Positions 57,448 to 64,000 of a DNA stretch of 64,000 bases are shown in pieces; positions within the stretch are counted from its first letter, which is position 1; the number at the start of each line of letters is the position of its first letter. Made by a program: the position numbers and the translations under genes. Origin of the DNA: Enterobacteriaceae bacterium 89 (GTDB taxonomy: Bacteria > Pseudomonadota > Gammaproteobacteria > Enterobacterales > Enterobacteriaceae). Location: positions 1,426,001-1,490,000 of the forward strand of contig RQJH01000003.1 in assembly GCA_014156375.1 (NCBI GenBank), given 5' to 3'. The notes under the pieces are model-generated. The model saw only the letters and a list, made by a program, of their open reading frames with translations. It was not told the origin of the DNA and did no database searches.

Positions 57448-58977
57448 ATGCAGCAACCTGTTGTACTCATCGGAGAGTGGCTGGTTACGCCGTCGGTTAA
57501 CCAAATCAGTCGCCAGGGACGCCAACTTACCTTAGAACCTCGCCTGATCGATCTGCTGGTTTACTTTGCCCATCATCCTGATGAGGTTCTGAGCCGTGAC
57601 GAACTGATCGAGAATATCTGGACGCGCAATATCGTCACCAATCACGTGGTGACGCAGAGCATTTCTGAGCTGCGTAAGTCACTGAAAGACGGCGATGAGA
57701 GCAGCCCGGAATACATCGTCACCGTCCCCAAGCGCGGCTATAAGCTGACGGCCACGGTCATCTGGTGCGCCGAAGAAGGTGAAGAGCTTCAGCCTGTGCC
57801 GGTCACCGCTCCTTCAGCGCCGACACCAATCCCGCGCCCGGAAGCTGCGCTAAAAGCATCGCAAGACCAATTACCACCAGCCGACCCTCCGCCAAAAGCC
57901 AAACACACCACTTCATTTTGGGTCTGGAGCCTGTTCCTGCTGGCGTTAGGCAGCTGCGTGGCGCTGGTGGCATTGTCGACATTCAATTCCCATCCGCCGG
58001 TAGCAAAAACGCGTATTCTGCTCAACCCGCGCGATATTGATGTTCGTCTGGTGGACGGCAACTCCTGTAATAACTGGGCTTCGCAGCGTTCCTACGCCGT
58101 GGGTCTGGGAAGCCTGATCACCACCTCGCTGAACACCTTTTCGACCTACATGGTTCACGATAAAACCAACTACAACGTCAATGAACCGAGCAGCTCCGGG
58201 AAAACCCTGACCATAGAATTCGTCAACCAGCGCCACTACCGGGCGCAGCAGTGCTTTATGTCCGTCCAGCTGGTGGATAACGCCGACGGCTCGATGATGC
58301 TGGATAAACGCTATTTCATTACCAACGACAATCAGGTCACCATTCAAAGCGACCTGATGAGCAGCCTTTCACAGGCGCTGACCCAACCGTGGTCAGAAGC
58401 GATGCAGGCGCTGCTGCGTCAGTATCAGCCAGCGCAAAGCGCGTCGCTGGCTCAGCTTTATCAGGCCCATCAGCTGTTGATGAACGGCGATGCGGATTCC
58501 CTGAGTAAAGCCAGCGCCCAGCTGGACGAGATGATTAAACAGACTCCCGACTTCACCTATGCGCGCGTCGAAAAGGCGCTGGTGGATGCTCTGCGTCATT
58601 CCCAACAGCCATTAGATGACACGCTGCAGGCAGCGTTTAATAAAGAGATCGATCAGCTCAGCAATACCCCGGAAATAAAACAAACTTCTGGTTTCTGGCA
58701 GGTCAAAGCCATCGAGAAATTAAGTCAGGGTCAGGTGGACCAGGCCAATGAAGCAATTAATTCTGCGATTGACCTGGAAATGTCGTGGATGAATTATGTG
58801 CTACTGGGCAAAGTCTACGAGATGAAAGGCGAAAACCGCCTGGCAGCAGATGCGTACATTACGGCATTTAATTTACGTCCCGGTGCCAACACACTGTACT
58901 GGATTGAAAACAGCGTATTCCAGACCTCCCTCACCCGTGTTGTTCCTTATTTAGACAACTTCCTCTCTTCAGAATAA
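57448..58977 (+). CDS. cadC: pH- and lysine-sensing activator CadC
   Basis: Membrane-integrated ToxR-like activator of cadBA. 509 residues from the ATG at 57448 (MQQPVVLIGEWLV), the start conserved with E. coli. Cytoplasmic OmpR-type winged helix (about 1-105, LEPRLIDLLVYFAHH, VTNHVVTQSISELRK), a disordered Pro-rich linker, one membrane helix (about 155-178), and a periplasmic sensor domain with two cysteines (NSCNNW, AQQCFMS) that in E. coli form a regulatory disulfide. The linker and sensor are the most divergent parts. Confidence 0.95.
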   Translation: MQQPVVLIGEWLVTPSVNQISRQGRQLTLEPRLIDLLVYFAHHPDEVLSRDELIENIWTRNIVTNHVVTQSISELRKSLKDGDESSPEYIVTVPKRGYKLTATVIWCAEEGEELQPVPVTAPSAPTPIPRPEAALKASQDQLPPADPPPKAKHTTSFWVWSLFLLALGSCVALVALSTFNSHPPVAKTRILLNPRDIDVRLVDGNSCNNWASQRSYAVGLGSLITTSLNTFSTYMVHDKTNYNVNEPSSSGKTLTIEFVNQRHYRAQQCFMSVQLVDNADGSMMLDKRYFITNDNQVTIQSDLMSSLSQALTQPWSEAMQALLRQYQPAQSASLAQLYQAHQLLMNGDADSLSKASAQLDEMIKQTPDFTYARVEKALVDALRHSQQPLDDTLQAAFNKEIDQLSNTPEIKQTSGFWQVKAIEKLSQGQVDQANEAINSAIDLEMSWMNYVLLGKVYEMKGENRLAADAYITAFNLRPGANTLYWIENSVFQTSLTRVVPYLDNFLSSE

Positions 58978-59342
58978 GTACAGACCGAAGATGCCCAAAT
59001 TATTGGGCATCTTGAGGTTAATTAAATGTATATAAACCTCTGACTGATTGTTATTTAAAAGCCATACTCCCGCGGTTTAGCACAACACCTCAGCAACAAA
59101 GTAAATTCATATCAATGCACTGTAAAGTAAGCATATTTATCTTTTTATGATATCAACATGTCATCCTGATATGTTGCGTGAAAAAGCTCAAGAGGTCATT
59201 TGTCTGATGTTTGCAGTTATTTCACTTTATCTTTAGGACTTCTCCGATACAGAGGCATAACCTTGTTGTCAGTCGGTCGGATCAGTAAATCGCTCTACAT
59301 CATGATCTGCGCCTCCCAAATAATCCTACGGAGAAAACAAAC
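58978..59342. promoter_or_regulatory. cadBA control region
   Basis: A 365-base gap without genes. After a hairpin at its left end it is AT-rich, as expected for the CadC and H-NS bound cadBA promoter. CAACAT (59154-59159) and ATGTTG (59171-59176) form an inverted repeat with an 11-base spacer, a candidate CadC site. No clear -35/-10 pair could be chosen by eye. The cadB ribosome-binding site GGAG is at 59331-59334. Confidence 0.5.
58988..59013 (+). terminator. Hairpin after cadC
   Basis: AAGATGCCCAA-ATTA-TTGGGCATCTT, perfect 11-base stem 10 bases after the cadC stop, without a strong T run. Confidence 0.6.
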
Positions 59343-60671
59343 ATGAGTTCTGCCAAAAAGATCGGGCTATTTGCCTGTACCGGTGTGGTAGCCGGTAATA
59401 TGATGGGGAGCGGTATTGCCTTATTACCTGCGAACCTCGCAGGGATCGGCGGTATTGCAATCTGGGGTTGGGTTATTTCTATTATTGGTGCAATGTCGCT
59501 GGCTTATGTTTATGCTCGCCTGGCAACCAAAAACCCGCAGCAGGGTGGCCCAATTGCTTACGCCGGTGAAATTTCTCCGGCCTTCGGTTTCCAGACCGGC
59601 GTGCTTTATTATCATGCCAACTGGATTGGTAACCTGGCTATCGGCATCACCGCCGTCTCTTACCTTTCCACCTTCTTCCCGATTCTGAATAACCCGGTTC
59701 CGGCAGGTCTTGCCTGTATCGCTATCGTGTGGATTTTCACCTTCGTGAACATGCTCGGTGGCTCCTGGGTTAGCCGTCTGACCACCATTGGTCTGGTGCT
59801 GGTGCTGATCCCGGTCGTAGTGACCGCGGTTGTCGGCTGGCACTGGTTTGATATCAACACCTATCACGCGAACTGGAACACTTCTCAGACCACTGATTAT
59901 CACGCGGTGATCAAAAGTATCCTGCTGTGCCTGTGGGCGTTCGTTGGGGTTGAGTCTGCCGCGGTGAGTACCGGGATGGTGAAAGATCCAAAACGTACCG
60001 TACCGCTGGCAACCATGCTGGGTACCGCTCTGGCTGGTGTGGTTTACATCCTTGCCACTCAGGTTATCTCCGGTATGTACCCTGCTTCTCAGATGGCCGC
60101 TTCCGGTGCACCGTTCGCCATCAGTGCTTCCACCATTATGGGCAGCTGGGCTGCGCCAATGGTTTCCGCCTTCACCGCCTTCGCCTGTCTGACTTCCCTG
60201 GGTTCATGGATGATGCTGGTAGGTCAGGCCGGTCAGCGTGCTGCCAACGACGGTAACTTCCCGAAAATTTACGGCGAAGTGGATGCTAACGGTATTCCGA
60301 AAAAAGGCCTGCTGCTGGCAGCCGTGAAAATGACCGTGCTGATGATCCTCATCACCATCATGAACTCCAGTGGCGGTAAAGCTTCTGACCTGTTCGGTGA
60401 ACTGACCGGTATCGCGGTTCTGCTGACCATGCTGCCTTACTTCTACTCCTGCGTTGACCTGATTCGCTTCGAAGGCGTCAACATCCGCAACGTGGTCAGC
60501 CTGATTTGTTCCGTGCTCGGCTGTGCGTTCTGCTTCATCGCCCTGATGGGTGCAAGCTCCTTCGAACTGTCCGGCACCTTTATCGTCAGCCTGATTATTC
60601 TGATGTTCTACGGTCGCAAAATGAATCAGCGCGAACATCACGACGACGACAGCACCGCCAGCGCACATTAA
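59343..60671 (+). CDS. cadB: Cadaverine/lysine antiporter CadB
   Basis: Twelve-helix APC-family exchanger that brings lysine in and cadaverine out during acid stress. 442 residues. VVAGNMMGSGIALLPANLAG is the substrate-binding unwound helix 1 of the family. Followed by cadA after 81 bases; the two form the cadBA operon. Confidence 0.98.
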   Translation: MSSAKKIGLFACTGVVAGNMMGSGIALLPANLAGIGGIAIWGWVISIIGAMSLAYVYARLATKNPQQGGPIAYAGEISPAFGFQTGVLYYHANWIGNLAIGITAVSYLSTFFPILNNPVPAGLACIAIVWIFTFVNMLGGSWVSRLTTIGLVLVLIPVVVTAVVGWHWFDINTYHANWNTSQTTDYHAVIKSILLCLWAFVGVESAAVSTGMVKDPKRTVPLATMLGTALAGVVYILATQVISGMYPASQMAASGAPFAISASTIMGSWAAPMVSAFTAFACLTSLGSWMMLVGQAGQRAANDGNFPKIYGEVDANGIPKKGLLLAAVKMTVLMILITIMNSSGGKASDLFGELTGIAVLLTMLPYFYSCVDLIRFEGVNIRNVVSLICSVLGCAFCFIALMGASSFELSGTFIVSLIILMFYGRKMNQREHHDDDSTASAH

Positions 60672-60752
60672 TCACTAACCCTATTTCCTGAAGCCCTTCC
60701 CTGACCTGTCACACCGTGGCGGGAGGGGCTCTCTACGCCTGGAGAAATGACT

Positions 60753-62894
60753 ATGAACGTTATTGCTATCATGAATCACATGGGTGTTTACTTCAAAGAA
60801 GAGCCCATCCGTGAACTGCACCGCGCCCTGGAGCGCCTGAATTTCCGCATCGTGTATCCTAACGATCGCGAAGACCTGCTGAAGCTGATTGAGAACAACT
60901 CCCGCCTGTGCGGCGTGATCTTCGACTGGGATAAATACAACCTGGAGCTGTGCGAAGAGATCAGCAAACTGAATGAGTACATGCCGCTGTATGCGTTTGC
61001 TAACACCTACTCCACTCTGGACGTGAGCCTGAACGATCTGCGGATGCAGGTTCGCTTCTTCGAATATGCACTGGGTGCAGCGGACGATATCGCAGCAAAA
61101 ATTCAGCAGAATACCGATGAATACATCGACACCATTCTGCCTCCGCTGACTAAAGCGCTGTTCAAATACGTGCGTGAAGGCAAATACACCTTCTGTACCC
61201 CAGGCCACATGGGCGGTACCGCGTTCCAGAAAAGCCCGGTCGGCAGCATCTTCTATGACTTCTTTGGCCCTAACACCATGAAGTCTGATATCTCCATTTC
61301 CGTGTCTGAACTGGGTTCCCTGCTGGATCACAGCGGTCCGCACAAAGAAGCGGAAGAGTATATCGCTCGCGTGTTCAACGCTGAACGTAGCTACATGGTG
61401 ACCAACGGGACTTCCACCGCCAACAAAATTGTCGGGATGTACTCTGCGCCTGCGGGCAGCACCGTGCTGATTGACCGTAACTGCCACAAATCGCTGACCC
61501 ATCTGATGATGATGAGCGACATTACGCCAATCTATTTCCGTCCAACCCGTAACGCCTACGGCATTCTGGGTGGTATTCCACAGAGCGAATTCCAGCACGC
61601 GACTATCGCTAAGCGCGTGAAAGAAACTCCGAACGCCACCTGGCCGGTGCACGCCGTTATCACTAACTCCACCTATGACGGCCTGCTGTACAACACCGAC
61701 TACATCAAGAAAACGCTGGATGTGAAATCCATCCACTTCGACTCAGCGTGGGTGCCTTACACCAACTTCTCTCCAATCTATGCCGGTAAATGCGGCATGA
61801 GCGGCGGCCGTGTGGAAGGGAAAGTGATTTATGAAACTCAGTCCACTCACAAACTGCTGGCGGCGTTCTCTCAGGCTTCAATGATCCACGTGAAAGGTGA
61901 CGTTAACGAAGAAACCTTTAACGAAGCCTACATGATGCACACCACCACTTCTCCGCACTACGGTATCGTGGCTTCCACCGAAACCGCCGCGGCGATGATG
62001 AAAGGCAATGCCGGTAAGCGTCTGATCAACGGCTCTATCGAACGCTCCATCAAGTTCCGTAAAGAGATCAAACGTCTGAAAGGCGAATCTGAAGGCTGGT
62101 TCTTCGACGTCTGGCAGCCAGAGCATATCGATCAGCCAGAATGCTGGCCACTGCGTTCCGACAGCGCATGGCACGGTTTCAAAAACATCGATAACGAGCA
62201 CATGTACCTCGACCCGATTAAAGTCACCATTCTGACTCCGGGGATGAAAAAAGACGGTTCCATGGACGACTTCGGTATTCCGGCCAGCATTGTGGCGAAA
62301 TACCTGGACGAACACGGCATCGTGGTAGAGAAAACCGGTCCGTACAACCTGCTGTTCCTGTTCAGCATTGGTATCGACAAAACCAAAGCGCTGAGCCTGC
62401 TGCGTGCGCTGACTGACTTCAAACGCGCGTTCGACCTGAACCTGCGTGTGAAAAACATGCTGCCGTCGCTGTACCGCGAAGATCCTGAATTCTACGAAAA
62501 CATGCGTATTCAGGAACTGGCGCAGAACATTCACAAACTGGTTGAGAAACACAACCTGCCAGACCTGATGTTCCGTGCGTTCGAAGTGCTGCCATCCATG
62601 GTGATGACGCCATACGCCGCGTTCCAGAAAGAGCTGCACGGTGAAACCGAAGAGGTGTATATGGAAGAGACCGTTGGCCGCGTCAATGCCAACATGATCC
62701 TGCCGTACCCTCCTGGAGTACCGCTGGTAATGCCAGGTGAGATGATCACCGAGGAAAGCCGTCCGGTGCTGGAATTCCTGCAGATGCTGTGCGAAATCGG
62801 TGCTCACTATCCGGGCTTCGAAACCGATATCCACGGTGCTTATCGTCAGGCTGACGGTCGCTATACCGTTAAAGTTTTGAAAAACAGTAAGTAA
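60753..62894 (+). CDS. cadA: Inducible lysine decarboxylase CadA (LdcI)
   Basis: PLP enzyme that decarboxylates lysine to cadaverine, consuming a proton. 713 residues from the ATG at 60753, which lies 8 bases after GGAG; an ATG two codons earlier is too close to that site. The receiver-like wing domain (1-130), PLP core with the lysine in QSTHKLLAAFSQ (near 367), and a C-terminal domain make up the decameric enzyme. Confidence 0.98.
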   Translation: MNVIAIMNHMGVYFKEEPIRELHRALERLNFRIVYPNDREDLLKLIENNSRLCGVIFDWDKYNLELCEEISKLNEYMPLYAFANTYSTLDVSLNDLRMQVRFFEYALGAADDIAAKIQQNTDEYIDTILPPLTKALFKYVREGKYTFCTPGHMGGTAFQKSPVGSIFYDFFGPNTMKSDISISVSELGSLLDHSGPHKEAEEYIARVFNAERSYMVTNGTSTANKIVGMYSAPAGSTVLIDRNCHKSLTHLMMMSDITPIYFRPTRNAYGILGGIPQSEFQHATIAKRVKETPNATWPVHAVITNSTYDGLLYNTDYIKKTLDVKSIHFDSAWVPYTNFSPIYAGKCGMSGGRVEGKVIYETQSTHKLLAAFSQASMIHVKGDVNEETFNEAYMMHTTTSPHYGIVASTETAAAMMKGNAGKRLINGSIERSIKFRKEIKRLKGESEGWFFDVWQPEHIDQPECWPLRSDSAWHGFKNIDNEHMYLDPIKVTILTPGMKKDGSMDDFGIPASIVAKYLDEHGIVVEKTGPYNLLFLFSIGIDKTKALSLLRALTDFKRAFDLNLRVKNMLPSLYREDPEFYENMRIQELAQNIHKLVEKHNLPDLMFRAFEVLPSMVMTPYAAFQKELHGETEEVYMEETVGRVNANMILPYPPGVPLVMPGEMITEESRPVLEFLQMLCEIGAHYPGFETDIHGAYRQADGRYTVKVLKNSK

Positions 62895-62902
62895 GCCGTT
62901 GA

Positions 62903-62978
62903 ATGCCCGGCGGCGCTGCGCTTGCACGGGCCTACATTTCCCGTAGGTCCGGCAAGCATCGCGCCGCCGGGCATTCTC
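62903..62978. repeat. REP pair (BIME) between cadA and dtpC
   Basis: GCCCGGCGGCGCTGCGCTTGCACGGGCCTAC and its inverted partner GTAGGTCCGGCAAGCATCGCGCCGCCGGGC, just after the cadA stop, possibly protecting cadBA mRNA. Confidence 0.8.
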
Positions 62979-63007
62979 ATTTTGGCCGCTGGATTATTGG
63001 AGAGACC

Positions 63008-64000
63008 ATGAAAACACCCTCACAACCGCGCGCGATCTATTACATCGTGGCGATTCAAATCTGGGAATACTTCAGCTTTTACGGCATGCGCGCCCTGCTC
63101 ATCCTTTATCTCACCCACCAGCTTGGCTTTGACGACAGTCACGCCATCAGTCTTTTCAGCGCTTACGCGTCCCTCGTTTACGTAACCCCTATTCTTGGCG
63201 GCTGGCTGGCCGACCGCCTGCTCGGCAACCGCACCGCGGTGATTGCCGGGGCGCTGTTGATGACGCTGGGCCATGTGGTGCTCGGCGTGGAGTCTGACTC
63301 GACGTGGAGCCTGTACCTGGCGCTGGCGATCATTATCTGCGGCTACGGACTGTTTAAATCCAACATCAGCGTTCTGCTAGGCGAGCTGTACGCGCCGGAT
63401 GATGAACGTCGCGACGGCGGTTTTTCCCTGCTGTATGCAGCGGGCAACGTCGGCTCAATTGCTGCCCCTATCGCCTGTGGGCTGGCGGCGCAGTGGTACG
63501 GCTGGCACATCGGTTTTGCGCTGGCGGGGATTGGCATGTTTATCGGCCTGATGATTTTCCTCAGCGGCCACCGCCACTTCCGGGAAACCCGTGGCGTGAA
63601 CAAACCGGCGCTGGTGGCGAAAAAATTCGCTCTGCCCACCTGGGGCTGGCTGCTGGTGATGCTGTGTCTGGCACCGGTGTTCTTTACGCTGCTGCTGGAA
63701 AACAACTGGTCAGGCTATCTGCTGGCGATCGTGTGCGTGTTTGCCGCGCAGATGGTGGCGCGGATCATGATCAAATCGCCGGAACACCGCCGGGCGCTGT
63801 GGCAGATTGTTCTGCTGATGCTGACCGGGACGTTGTTCTGGGTGCTGGCGCAGCAGGGCGGTAGTTCCATCAGCCTGTTTATCGATCACTTTGTCGACAG
63901 ACGCGTACTGAATATTGAAGTCCCCACCGCCCTGTTCCAGTCGGTGAACGCCTTTGCGGTGATGGCGGCCGGCGTGGCGCTGACCTGGCTTGCTCTGCCG
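63008..64000 (+). CDS. dtpC: Dipeptide/tripeptide permease DtpC, N-terminal part; runs off the right edge
   Basis: The visible 331 codons match E. coli DtpC (YjdL) nearly throughout: [20 protein letters not shown], with the PTR2-family motifs [12 protein letters not shown] and [16 protein letters not shown]. Proton-coupled peptide uptake at the inner membrane. In E. coli dtpC also lies directly after cadBA, so the whole block is a conserved unit placed here next to hmp. Confidence 0.96.
   Translation, partial: MKTPSQPRAIYYIVAIQIWEYFSFYGMRALLILYLTHQLGFDDSHAISLFSAYASLVYVTPILGGWLADRLLGNRTAVIAGALLMTLGHVVLGVESDSTWSLYLALAIIICGYGLFKSNISVLLGELYAPDDERRDGGFSLLYAAGNVGSIAAPIACGLAAQWYGWHIGFALAGIGMFIGLMIFLSGHRHFRETRGVNKPALVAKKFALPTWGWLLVMLCLAPVFFTLLLENNWSGYLLAIVCVFAAQMVARIMIKSPEHRRALWQIVLLMLTGTLFWVLAQQGGSSISLFIDHFVDRRVLNIEVPTALFQSVNAFAVMAAGVALTWLALP

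Overview
The window is a chromosomal segment of an enteric gammaproteobacterium of the family Enterobacteriaceae. Gene content and order follow the E. coli/Salmonella ppx-guaBA-hisS-isc-suhB-glyA-hmp region. An Enterobacter-like genus is my best guess, from the extra loci (zevAB-like genes, cadCBA-dtpC next to hmp, an MFS porter inside the yph cluster). The genus is inference; no rRNA or marker comparison was possible.

Layout. 1-5.6 kb: the 5' part of pdeF (yfgF), yfgG, two unrelated transporters with a LysR regulator, and a Phd/RelE-type toxin-antitoxin pair. 5.68-9.34 kb: a small foreign insertion at the 3' end of guaA, bounded by a 13-bp direct repeat of the last guaA codons. It carries a stand-alone ComEC-like metallo-beta-lactamase protein, a frameshifted IS3-type transposase remnant and an AT-rich membrane-anchored protein of unknown function. 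No integrase remains. 9.3-14.3 kb: guaBA and divergent xseA, then yfgJ. 14.3-23.8 kb: a Gfo/Idh/MocA oxidoreductase, then the der-bamB-yfgM-hisS-ispG-rodZ-rlmN gene train, all on the minus strand. 24-32.9 kb: ndk, pbpC, the giant alpha-2-macroglobulin gene yfhM, and divergent sseA. 33-40.7 kb: the complete isc operon with its distal genes (iscR-iscS-iscU-iscA-hscB-hscA-fdx-iscX-pepB-sseB), with two IscR operators in front of iscR. 40.9-46.9 kb: trmJ, suhB, a zinc/nickel transporter pair (zevAB-like), csiE and hcaT. 47-54.4 kb: a remodelled yph cluster, yphG - MFS sugar porter - yphB opposite the ROK regulator yphH, then the DoxX protein yphA. 54.5-57.3 kb: glyA and hmp, divergent, with PurR and NsrR boxes. 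57.4-64 kb: the acid-stress lysine decarboxylase system cadC-cadBA followed by the 5' part of the peptide transporter gene dtpC.

How the genes work together. guaB and guaA make GMP. ispG needs Fe-S clusters made by the isc operon, as does rlmN. RodZ, PbpC and YfhM act at the cell envelope, BamB-YfgM in outer-membrane protein traffic. CadC senses low pH and lysine and switches on CadB and CadA. Two families of short repeats are scattered between genes: REP/BIME elements, and a CCCTCTCCC-hairpin family present at four loci between 32.9 and 42.8 kb.

The most unusual part is the guaA-linked insertion. The rest is well-conserved enteric backbone with local gene replacements.
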